A DNA stretch of 64,000 nt from CBDCLY01 sp965218715 (GTDB taxonomy: Bacteria > Bacteroidota > Bacteroidia > Flavobacteriales_E > Vicingaceae), in contig CBDCLY010000027.1 in the NCBI GenBank assembly GCA_965218715.1, positions 62,001-126,000 on the forward strand, given 5' to 3'. A program made the position numbers and the translations under genes. A model generated the notes under the pieces. That model was not told the origin of the DNA. It saw only the letters and a list, made by a program, of their open reading frames with translations, and made no database searches. Shown here in pieces: positions 56,572 through 64,000 of this stretch. How positions within the stretch are numbered: position 1 is the stretch's first letter; each line of letters starts with the position of its first letter.

Positions 56572-57189
56572 ATGAAGAAGATAAATTTGGCTTTATTAGC
56601 CCTCCCTTTGGTTTTATTCAGTTTCACTGGAGAAGGAAAATACAAAACATTAGAAATTGGTAGCGATGCCCCTATGGTTGATCTGTCAATGAAGGCTACT
56701 GATGGAGGAAACTACTCCTTAGACGATTTGAAAAAAGAAATGGGAACTGCTGTTATTTTTTCCTGCAACACCTGCCCATTCGTTATCGCTTGGGAGGATC
56801 GTTATCCAGATTTGGCTAAATTGGCTGCCGATAATAATATTGGCTTTGTTCTAATCAACTCAAATGAAGCCAAAAGAAATGGAGATGATTCTTTCGAAAA
56901 CATGGTTGCCCACGCTAAAAAAGCAGGCTACCCTTCTACACCATATTTAGTTGATGAGAAATCTCAATTGGCAAATGCTTTTGGCGCGAAAACGACTCCT
57001 CATGTTTTTCTTTTTGACGAAGAATGGGAATTGGTTTATGAAGGTGCCATAGATGACAATTATAAAGATGCTGAGGCAGCAACAGCGCATTACTTAACAG
57101 AAGCGATAAAGCGCAGAGCAAAAGGAGAAAGAATTGACCCTAGCACTAGCAAAGCTTTAGGATGTAGCATAAAAAGGGTAAAAGTTTAA
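56572..57189 (+). CDS. Thioredoxin-like (AhpC/TSA) protein
   Basis: A 205-residue protein with a short hydrophobic export segment (INLALLALPLVLFSFTG). A thioredoxin fold follows: DAPMVDLSMKATDGGNYSLDDL, then the active-site region FSCNTCPFVIAWEDRY (C-x2-C), then KTTPHVFLFD with the cis-Pro. The type resembles periplasmic or lipoprotein thioredoxin-fold proteins of unknown partner. It starts 44 bases after the PorE-like gene and ends at a strong terminator. There is no lipobox Cys, so it is either soluble periplasmic or anchored by the helix. Confidence 0.82.
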   Translation: MKKINLALLALPLVLFSFTGEGKYKTLEIGSDAPMVDLSMKATDGGNYSLDDLKKEMGTAVIFSCNTCPFVIAWEDRYPDLAKLAADNNIGFVLINSNEAKRNGDDSFENMVAHAKKAGYPSTPYLVDEKSQLANAFGAKTTPHVFLFDEEWELVYEGAIDDNYKDAEAATAHYLTEAIKRRAKGERIDPSTSKALGCSIKRVKV

Positions 57190-57210
57190 TTTGCACCTCG
57201 TCTACATTCA

Positions 57211-57259
57211 ATAGCATAAAAAAAGCCCCCTGAGTTTCAGGGGGCTTTTTTTATGCTAT
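57211..57259 (+). terminator. Bidirectional terminator with a perfect 23-bp stem
   Basis: Bases 57211-57233 and 57237-57259 are exact reverse complements with a 3-base loop (GTT). The core AAAGCCCCCTGA/TCAGGGGGCTTT is flanked by A7 and T7, giving termination for both converging genes. The stem is longer than usual because pairing continues through the A/T runs into ATAGCAT/ATGCTAT. Confidence 0.9.
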
Positions 57260-57268
57260 GTATTTCTC

Positions 57269-60200
57269 TTAATCCGTTACGATCAATTTCTTGAATTGAT
57301 TGTTGAATCGTACCGTGTACAATCCTTCACTTAATCCATCAATCTCTATGGATTGTCCTGATCTTACTTGTTGTACTTCATACACCAATTTACCTTCCAT
57401 GTTAAACACCTGCAATGGACCATTTGCTATTGTTTGATCAAAGGCCACTTTGAAGTTGTTCTTCGTTGGGTTTGGATAGATGCTAAAGCTATTTGCTGCT
57501 CCTTTTGTTTCACCCAATCCGATGTAGGTTACCCTTGTACAAGAAGAAGTATCTACACAAGAGCCATTATAAATGATTACTGCAAAGTTTCCAGTGGTAT
57601 CTGGTCGATATCCTCTGTTAGTTGCTCCAGCAATCATTCCTGGAACCGCCAATGCAGTGCTATCACAATTTAACCATTGATAAGCTAAGCCTGAGCTAAA
57701 GGCAAACACCGAGTCTCCTGTATTCACTACAGTTGAATCAATGTTGGTGATGATCAAGTCTAAGCTTAAAATAGAATCACACCCTGCAGCATTTGTTCTT
57801 GTTTCAAGATACAGCCCACTTTGTGTGTAAGTCTGGCCATTCTCTGCCCAAGTATAACTATCACATGCCGCAGCCACTGTTGTGTCATTGCTAGAGTTGT
57901 TGATCAATAAATCCAGCTGAATAATTGAGTCACATCCTGCCACATTACTTAAGGTGTCGTAGTAGCTTCCTGTGCTCATCAGAGTGTCTCCAGTGTTTGT
58001 CCACACATACACATCACAAGCCGTATCGTTTACCACTGTTAATGAAGGATTGATGATCGTTAAGTCTAACCAAATCACAGAATCACATCCCGCTGCATTG
58101 CTAATGGTGTCTGAATAATTTCCAGAGGCAGTAAGCGTATCTCCTGTAATTGCCCAGATGTAAGAATCACAAGCACTGGCTGTAAAGAGCGTATCGCTGC
58201 TATTTTTAACCAATAGGTTTAATGTAATGATAGAATCACATCCAGCCATGGTACTTAAAGTATCTGAATACAATCCAGTCATTGTTAAAGTATCTCCTCC
58301 AGCAGAAATCGTCCAGTCACAAACAGTATCTGTTAGCTGAGTAATTGCTGTATTGCTTAGTGTTAAGTTTAAAGTCATCAAAGAATCACATCCAACTCCA
58401 TTAGCAATGGTATCTAAATACGTTCCTGAACTCCTTAAGGTATCTCCACCCCAGAAATAGAAACCAGCATCACAAACCAAAATTGTTGCAGATGAACTAG
58501 AGCTATTGTTGATGCTTAGGCTCAAGGTAACAATAGAGTCACAACCGGCTGCATTTTGAACAGTATCAATGTAGGTGCCTGAAGTGGTGTAGTTCATTCC
58601 ATTGCTCATCCAAGTGTAAGAATCACAAGCAGTAACAGACATGCTGCCCGTTAAAATTGCTGGCTGAGTAATCAAACGATTATCAGTATCTGAACAGCCA
58701 TTGGCATCAGTAACAGTAACGGTATAAGTTCCTGCAGATAATCCGCCTACGCTAGCACTTGTTCCGCCATTGCTCCATATGTAAGTATAAGGAGCAGTTC
58801 CGCCAACAGTAATTACGCTAATTGCTCCATCAGATCCACCAAAACAAGTAACATGACTATCCAATTGCGATATCGCATTTAATGCTCCAGGTTCAGTAAT
58901 GACCACTGTGTTGCTATTAGAACAAGCATTGGCATCTGTAATGCTTACTGTATATGTTCCTGCTACAACTCCAGTTATGCTCGCTGTTGTGGCGGCATTT
59001 GACCAAAGATAGGTGTAAGGAGCTGTTCCTCCACTTGCGCTTGCACTTGCTCCACCATCGCTTAAGCCATTACAAGAGATGTTGCTATCGACAACAGCAG
59101 ATGAAACTAAGGCAGCAACCTGACCAACAGTAGCAGAATCTGAAATTGCACAACCTGTTGAATTGGTCAATGTGAAATAATAAGTTCCAGCACTCAAGCC
59201 TGTAATGCTTGATGTAGTATCACCAGTAGACCATAAATAATTAAAATAAGAACTAGTGAAACCAATGCTTCCATCGCTTCCTCCGAAACAAGAAACATCT
59301 ATAACAGTATCGTTTACAACTAGAGGTGCTGGGTCTGCAATGCTAACAGAATCTACAAAAAGACATCCTAAACCATCTGTAACGCTCAGGTAATGTGTTC
59401 CTGCCGCTAAACCAGTTGCAGAATTGCTAGTGCTTCCATTCGACCAAGAATAAGAATAAGGGTCAGAACTTGGAGTACAGAAGCTAAACACTGTGTTTGG
59501 CCGATTTGCACTTGTACCTGTAACAGATGAAACATTTGAACAAACTGTAGAAATGTCTGCTCGATAATACCTTACTGAGTTAAAAGCAGATGTAGTATAT
59601 TTTATTGCTGAATTGTTGGTAAAGCCAGAATTATTAAAGCAAATTTCAACCACTAAGTTATCCGTTCCATTCCAGATGTAAGGGTTGCTCAAAGTATGTA
59701 CATTTTGCCCAACAACAACAGTATGTGTCACCGGGGCCAATGCTAAACTTAAACCAGTTTTCCAAGTATCTGCAGAAGTATCTGGGGTGCATCCCATTGA
59801 AATGGTAAAATTGGAGTAGGTACTAGTTCCAACTATGGATGCAACATCAAAAGCAATGGAGTTAATCATGCTTGACCCAGTCATTCCCATAGCATTTAAC
59901 TCAGACGCTCTGTAAATGATTTGATGTTTTGCTCCCCAATACCAATTCCCATAAATGGCCGGGTAACCCGTATTTGAATTTACCAAAGTATCTGTTCCTA
60001 AACTAGCGGAATTTGATGGGCCGGCGCAAGAAAACCCAGTACCATCGGTACATCCACCTAACAATAATGGTGTTGCTCCATTTGCACTATCCAAGACGAT
60101 GCTACCATCGCTTCCACCCAAACAAGATGGACTATTTGCTGTGAAATAAGTGATTAAATCAGAGTTTCCTGTAATGGTATGCATTAATGTATCACTTGCT

Positions 60201-61024
60201 CCAGCACCATCACTTACGGTAACAGTATATGTTCCAGCGACTAAGCCGTTTACAGTGGAAGAAGTATCACCAGTTGACCAGTTATAGGTAATAGGCGGGC
60301 TAGCAAATGAAGTGCTTACAGAAATGCTTCCGCTATTGTCGCCAAAACAATTCAAATTAGCAGTTGCAGCGGAAATATTTGCTGAAAAAACAGTTTGAAA
60401 AATAGAAACATCATCGATAGCTATATCGTGTTGAAAGCTAGTGGTTGCATTGTGGCCTCTAAACCGAAATTGAACTGTGTCTCCAGTATATGCACCAACA
60501 TCAATTGTTCTTTCTATCCAAGTATCGGTTGTGCTTAAGGTCGCAAATGAGTCAATTGCCAATATCCATGATGTTCCATCATAAATATCTAAAAGCATGT
60601 AATTTCCTGGATTAGAACTGGTTCGACTATGCGCCCAATAATTAAATGCTACACCAGTAGTAATTCCTGTCAAGTTGATTTGAGGACTCAAAAGTGTAAC
60701 GTCTGTATTGTTTCCCCAACCATCTTCTACAAACAAATACGCGCCTCCATTTCCAGAATGGTCAGTTGTTGGTCCAGTATTGGATGAACCAGTACCTGTA
60801 GTTCTTCCGTACCAATCTTGGTTGGCTGCATCGGCCTGCTCATTTACCCAATCATTGTAAAAAACACCACCTGTGGCTACAGGAAATGGTTCAGAACCTG
60901 GTCCAAATGTGGAGTTATCAACTGCCGCCGAATCAAAATTGGTAGCATAAGGAAGGGTGTAAACTTGACTGTGAACCGAAAAGCTAAATAGCAATACGGC
61001 AATAAAAGGTAGTAATCGTTTCAT
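57269..61024 (-). CDS. Second T9SS-secreted adhesin with SprB repeats and six CDS-Y/W repeats
   Basis: A 1251-residue protein from the ATG at 61024, which opens the signal peptide MKRLLPFIAVLLFSFSVHSQ; the upstream frame to 61150 is rejected. Order: a jelly-roll/MAM-like domain (about 20-205, NYWAHSRTS, TVQFRFRGHN, HDIAIDDVSIF); five SprB repeats, the second split by a ~200-residue inserted domain; six ~48-residue repeats of the form CDSYIWAITGDTLTASG then AGCDSVIWLDL; an Ig-like segment; and a C-terminal T9SS domain (SIYPNPTKNNFKVAF, SEGLYTVRFN). Surface adhesion is likely. Convergent with the thioredoxin-like gene. Confidence 0.9.
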   Translation of the reverse strand: MKRLLPFIAVLLFSFSVHSQVYTLPYATNFDSAAVDNSTFGPGSEPFPVATGGVFYNDWVNEQADAANQDWYGRTTGTGSSNTGPTTDHSGNGGAYLFVEDGWGNNTDVTLLSPQINLTGITTGVAFNYWAHSRTSSNPGNYMLLDIYDGTSWILAIDSFATLSTTDTWIERTIDVGAYTGDTVQFRFRGHNATTSFQHDIAIDDVSIFQTVFSANISAATANLNCFGDNSGSISVSTSFASPPITYNWSTGDTSSTVNGLVAGTYTVTVSDGAGASDTLMHTITGNSDLITYFTANSPSCLGGSDGSIVLDSANGATPLLLGGCTDGTGFSCAGPSNSASLGTDTLVNSNTGYPAIYGNWYWGAKHQIIYRASELNAMGMTGSSMINSIAFDVASIVGTSTYSNFTISMGCTPDTSADTWKTGLSLALAPVTHTVVVGQNVHTLSNPYIWNGTDNLVVEICFNNSGFTNNSAIKYTTSAFNSVRYYRADISTVCSNVSSVTGTSANRPNTVFSFCTPSSDPYSYSWSNGSTSNSATGLAAGTHYLSVTDGLGCLFVDSVSIADPAPLVVNDTVIDVSCFGGSDGSIGFTSSYFNYLWSTGDTTSSITGLSAGTYYFTLTNSTGCAISDSATVGQVAALVSSAVVDSNISCNGLSDGGASASASGGTAPYTYLWSNAATTASITGVVAGTYTVSITDANACSNSNTVVITEPGALNAISQLDSHVTCFGGSDGAISVITVGGTAPYTYIWSNGGTSASVGGLSAGTYTVTVTDANGCSDTDNRLITQPAILTGSMSVTACDSYTWMSNGMNYTTSGTYIDTVQNAAGCDSIVTLSLSINNSSSSSATILVCDAGFYFWGGDTLRSSGTYLDTIANGVGCDSLMTLNLTLSNTAITQLTDTVCDWTISAGGDTLTMTGLYSDTLSTMAGCDSIITLNLLVKNSSDTLFTASACDSYIWAITGDTLTASGNYSDTISNAAGCDSVIWLDLTIINPSLTVVNDTACDVYVWTNTGDTLMSTGSYYDTLSNVAGCDSIIQLDLLINNSSNDTTVAAACDSYTWAENGQTYTQSGLYLETRTNAAGCDSILSLDLIITNIDSTVVNTGDSVFAFSSGLAYQWLNCDSTALAVPGMIAGATNRGYRPDTTGNFAVIIYNGSCVDTSSCTRVTYIGLGETKGAANSFSIYPNPTKNNFKVAFDQTIANGPLQVFNMEGKLVYEVQQVRSGQSIEIDGLSEGLYTVRFNNQFKKLIVTD

Positions 61025-61109
61025 AGGATTGTGATAAGAGTAAAGATCTATTCCGTTCAAACAGCAAAATACGCTAAAAAATGTTAAAAAGGACCTAAGT
61101 AGAACCAAA

Positions 61110-61147
61110 AAACCCGAGTAACAATCCTTTAGAATTGCACTCGGGTT
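61110..61147 (-). terminator. Terminator of the DUF3078 gene
   Basis: On the minus strand, AACCCGAGT and ACTCGGGTT form a 9-bp stem with a 19-base loop, followed by a T run. It lies between the DUF3078 stop (61167) and the next gene's start. Confidence 0.65.
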
Positions 61148-61166
61148 CATTAGATATTATAGTGTT

Positions 61167-62159
61167 TTAGTTTTTCTTCGCTCCAAATTGGTATTGGAAT
61201 CCTATTGCAAGAACATATTTAAATTGTGTTCTAGGTCCAATTACAGGATTTCCATTGTTATCAATCTTAGCGGTACCATCAGATTTAGTTTCTAAAATAT
61301 CGATGTCGTTATCGTAAATTAAGGAAGTACTAATTGTGGTGGTAATCGACTTGGTTACTTTCATGCTTAACAAGTTATCCCAGTTCACATCGATGTTTTG
61401 TGGTTCTTCAGAATAATTAGAAAACAAATCAAGATTAGTTTGAAAGGTGATGTTTTCCTTCAAGTCTTTTTTGTACATCATTCTTAAATATCCACCGACT
61501 TCTAGTCTTGAGGTTTCACCATCTTTTGTTTTATTTCCTAAGGCGTCGTATTCTGCAGCCTCAACCCCAAAAGCACCAGCATCAGCTAGGTTTTGAAGAC
61601 TTACAATAGTCATCTTTGCCGTTACAGGAGAAATGAATACTGTAAAATTATCATTGGGTTTGTAGTCCATTCCAATCGCACCAAGCAAGTATCCTGGAGC
61701 CATGAATTCTGATATTTTATTGAGCTCTGTAACATCACTATAACCTGGAGTAAACTGCGACTTAAAATTCAATAAAGCTGCGTAATACCAGTTCTTTGTT
61801 GCCTTTTGTCCATACTTAGAGTTGAACAAGATTCTGTCGTCAGACTTGATCCAATCTGCAACTCCTTGTTTTACCTCTCCGTAACCTAAAGTTAAATTGT
61901 TATCCCAAGCTGAATTGCCTTTTTTGTAATTGGCAAAAAGATCCATTAATCCATTTACAGAAACAGAACTTTGTCCACCAGCGGCCCAGTTGGTTAATGA
62001 AACTTGTGAAAAGTTTAGTCCGAACACTCCACCAGTTTTCCACCCTTGGGTAGTATCTGCGTTTTGTGATTTTAAAGATTTTTCTGCCTCAGTTGTTTGA
62101 GCTTTGGAGCCGTTCCAACTGATTAATGCAATTGCAGAAATGATAATTGCTTTTTTCAT
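61167..62159 (-). CDS. DUF3078 outer-membrane-type protein
   Basis: A 330-residue protein with an N-terminal signal (KKAIIISAIALISWNGSKAQ). Then come the DUF3078 hallmarks GWKTGGVFGLNFSQVSLTNWAAGGQ and NSAWDNNLTLGYGEVKQG. Amphipathic strands follow to a C-terminal VLAIGFQYQFGAKKN, suggesting a porin-like barrel of about 12-14 strands. Function unknown. It lies 23 bases after mscS on the same strand and ends at a terminator, so the two may form an osmotic-envelope operon. Confidence 0.85.
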   Translation of the reverse strand: MKKAIIISAIALISWNGSKAQTTEAEKSLKSQNADTTQGWKTGGVFGLNFSQVSLTNWAAGGQSSVSVNGLMDLFANYKKGNSAWDNNLTLGYGEVKQGVADWIKSDDRILFNSKYGQKATKNWYYAALLNFKSQFTPGYSDVTELNKISEFMAPGYLLGAIGMDYKPNDNFTVFISPVTAKMTIVSLQNLADAGAFGVEAAEYDALGNKTKDGETSRLEVGGYLRMMYKKDLKENITFQTNLDLFSNYSEEPQNIDVNWDNLLSMKVTKSITTTISTSLIYDNDIDILETKSDGTAKIDNNGNPVIGPRTQFKYVLAIGFQYQFGAKKN

Positions 62160-62182
62160 TTTACTATTAATTATTTGTTGTT

Positions 62183-63001
62183 TTATGCTTGTTTGTGAAC
62201 GTGTACATCCATTTGTGGGAAAGGAATGTTAATGCCTTCTTTATTGAATTCATTGTATACAGTTTCCATGGTTTCCATGTAAACGCCCCAATAATCATCT
62301 CCCTTAACCCAAACTCTGGTAGCTAGATTTACAGAACTATCTGCCAATTCTGCTACTTGAATAAAAATTTCCTTTCCAGGCAATAAGCGACTTTCTTTTT
62401 CTAAAATCCCTTTTAATATTGTTCTTGCCTTTTCTACATCATCTCCGTAACCAATACCAAAAGTCCAATCAACTCTTCTTGTTTCTTCAGTAGAATAATT
62501 AATTAAAGACCCAGTTGATAAGCCACCATTAGGAATAAAAACAGTTTTATTGTCTGGCGTCTTAAGAATAGTATTGAATATCTGGATAGCATGAACCACT
62601 CCAGTATACCCTTGTGCTTCAATAAAATCACCAACCTTAATTGGCTTTAATATTAAGATGATTACTCCACCAGCAAAATTTTGTAAGGTTCCTGATAGCG
62701 CCATACCAACTGCCAAACCTGCGGCACCTAAAATGGCTACAAATGAAGTCATTGCAATTCCAAGCATCGACATCACAGAAATGACCAACATTACCTTTAA
62801 TAATGCCCCAATTAAACTTTTTAGAAAAGGAGTTAAGGAAGGATCTAAATCTCTTTTTGCGAATCCTTTTGAAACGCCTTTCATGATTAATTTTATCACC
62901 CAAAGTCCAACAATTAAAGTAATTATTGCTCCTACTAGTTTAGGGCCATATGCCCAAATGAAATCTTCTATTTGTGTTGACAAGTTGCTTATCGTTTCCA
63001 T
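62183..63001 (-). CDS. mscS: Small-conductance mechanosensitive channel
   Basis: A 272-residue MscS from the ATG at 63001 (METISN...); the frame extends to 63046 but without a convincing start. Three membrane helices occur by residue ~120. The third is the pore-lining helix AAGLAVGMALSGTLQNFAGGVIILILKP with the Ala/Gly pattern of MscS. The beta domain follows (GDFIEAQGYTGVV, NGGLSTGSLINYS) and then the C-terminal domain. It releases solutes on hypo-osmotic shock. It is divergent from the metallophosphoesterase gene with 86 bases between. Confidence 0.93.
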   Translation of the reverse strand: METISNLSTQIEDFIWAYGPKLVGAIITLIVGLWVIKLIMKGVSKGFAKRDLDPSLTPFLKSLIGALLKVMLVISVMSMLGIAMTSFVAILGAAGLAVGMALSGTLQNFAGGVIILILKPIKVGDFIEAQGYTGVVHAIQIFNTILKTPDNKTVFIPNGGLSTGSLINYSTEETRRVDWTFGIGYGDDVEKARTILKGILEKESRLLPGKEIFIQVAELADSSVNLATRVWVKGDDYWGVYMETMETVYNEFNKEGINIPFPQMDVHVHKQA

Positions 63002-63087
63002 CGTCTTTATTTTTAATTTAGTCGGCAATATTACGAGTTTAATCAACTATAGTTTCAAATCTTTGTTATTATAAAAAAGGGAATAAA

Positions 63088-64000
63088 ATGAACAAGAATA
63101 TTTTCATCATCATTGCGCTAATTCTCTTTCTATTAATCGATTGGTATGCTTTCCAACTTTTAAAAGCTAGCTTAGTTGGAATAGGGGAAAATTTCAGCAA
63201 AATCATCAAATGGATTTACCTTGGATTTGTTGCTTTAACCTGGATTGCCTTCTTATTTTATCATTATGGAGATCCTGACCTTTTAGGGAAACATGGAAGA
63301 ATATTCATTATGACTGGAGTTTTCATCACCTACTTCTCAAAATTTATTTTTGTGCTTTTTGCCATAGTTGATGACATCATTAGATTGTTTAAATGGATCA
63401 TTCAAAAGGCATCTTCTAGCAATGAGGCGATTAGCGCAGAAGGAATATCCAGATCTAGCTTTATTGCAAGATTGGGTTTATTGGCCGCAGCGGCTCCTGT
63501 TCTTTCCATGACTTGGGGTATTTTTTCTGGCGCTCATGATTATCGAGTTCGAAGATTGAATGTGCCAATCAAAAATTTACCAAAAGGACTCCAGGGCTTA
63601 AAAATTGCACAAGTTTCAGACATTCATGCGGGAAGTTTTTGGGACAAGATTGCCGTTAAACGAGGAATCAACATGATTGCAGAAGAAGATGCCGACTTGC
63701 TTTTGTTTACTGGCGACTTGGTCAATAACAAGGCCAGTGAAATGTACGATTGGGGAACAGAGTTCGGCAGCCTAAAACCCAAACATGGAGTGTTTTCTGT
63801 TTTGGGAAACCATGATTATGGCGATTACGTTTCTTGGGAAAGCCCCGAAGCAAAGGCTGCGAATTTTCAAGAACTAATCGACACCCATGCAGGAATGAAC
63901 TGGGATTTATTGAGAAACGAAAACCGAGTCCTGAAAATAAATGATGAAGAGTTGGCCATAGTGGGAGTAGAGAATTGGAGCGCAAAAGGCCGCTTTCCTA
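63088..64000 (+). CDS. Metallophosphoesterase, 3' truncated by window edge
   Basis: Open from the ATG at 63088 to the end (304 codons). Four N-terminal membrane segments occur by about residue 150 (including FIIIALILFLLIDWYAF), followed by a Tat-like or linker stretch. The calcineurin-like domain then starts: IAQVSDIHAGSFW (D-x-H), LLFTGDLVNN (GD) and SVLGNHDYGDY (GNHD), all metal-binding motifs. It resembles the YkuE/YaeI group of lipid-related phosphodiesterases. The second half with the remaining His ligands is outside the window. Confidence 0.9.
   Translation, partial: MNKNIFIIIALILFLLIDWYAFQLLKASLVGIGENFSKIIKWIYLGFVALTWIAFLFYHYGDPDLLGKHGRIFIMTGVFITYFSKFIFVLFAIVDDIIRLFKWIIQKASSSNEAISAEGISRSSFIARLGLLAAAAPVLSMTWGIFSGAHDYRVRRLNVPIKNLPKGLQGLKIAQVSDIHAGSFWDKIAVKRGINMIAEEDADLLLFTGDLVNNKASEMYDWGTEFGSLKPKHGVFSVLGNHDYGDYVSWESPEAKAANFQELIDTHAGMNWDLLRNENRVLKINDEELAIVGVENWSAKGRFP

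Noticed and set aside
61025..61150. Upstream extension of the second adhesin frame
   Set aside because: It would place 42 residues before a clear signal peptide and run into the DUF3078 terminator.

Overview
The window looks like chromosomal DNA of a Bacteroidota bacterium, probably of the order Flavobacteriales. It is AT-rich. The evidence is type IX secretion (T9SS) cargo with C-terminal sorting domains (25813-32211, 57269-61024), SprB-type adhesin repeats, a PorE-like OmpA protein, PorT-like beta-barrels, a YebC protein with the usual neighbourhood, and a tRNA promoter with the Bacteroidetes pattern TTG-N19-TAnnTTTG.

Layout. 1-4 kb: 3' part of gltX, folB, tRNA-Cys, a pabA/trpG-type amidotransferase and an ALDH7-type dehydrogenase. 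4-25.7 kb: a large surface-glycan type region on both strands. It holds an O-antigen-ligase-like TPR protein, a 2OG-Fe(II) oxygenase, two GT39-like membrane glycosyltransferases, a GT4 enzyme, three intact radical SAM enzymes (one SPASM, two B12-binding), three small-molecule methyltransferases, an FkbM methyltransferase, a GNAT/FemAB-like protein and membrane-anchored SGNH hydrolases. The minus-strand end of this region (22.4-25.6 kb) is a run of three consecutive frame-disrupted genes (nucleotidyltransferase, B12 radical SAM, SGNH hydrolase). Two of them have intact paralogues a few kb away. 25.8-32.2 kb: one 2132-residue secreted multi-propeller/SprB/FN3 protein with internal DNA tandem repeats at two scales.

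32.2-35.1 kb: a TfoX-N protein, an atypical SDR, and the 3-hydroxyanthranilate dioxygenase/ACMS decarboxylase pair of the kynurenine pathway. 35.1-47 kb: conserved core genes (beta-barrel, hemW, histidine kinase, AsmA, RluB-type synthase, ECF sigma/anti-sigma/beta-barrel, YebC, acyl-CoA carboxylase beta). 47-51.3 kb: a TPR histidine kinase and a NarL-type response regulator separated by a frameshifted glycosyltransferase on the other strand, then a stand-alone 70-residue LuxR HTH protein. 51.3-57.2 kb: exported propeller proteins, the PorE-like protein and a thioredoxin-like protein. 57.2-64 kb: a second T9SS adhesin, a DUF3078 protein, MscS and the start of a metallophosphoesterase.

The most unusual points are the clustered single-base frame disruptions in glycan genes, the three-unit higher-order SprB repeat, a folded domain inserted inside one SprB repeat, and the orphan HTH beside a split two-component pair. 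No CRISPR array, transposase, integrase or phage gene was seen. Apart from the disrupted genes, no gene-free stretch exceeds 300 bases.
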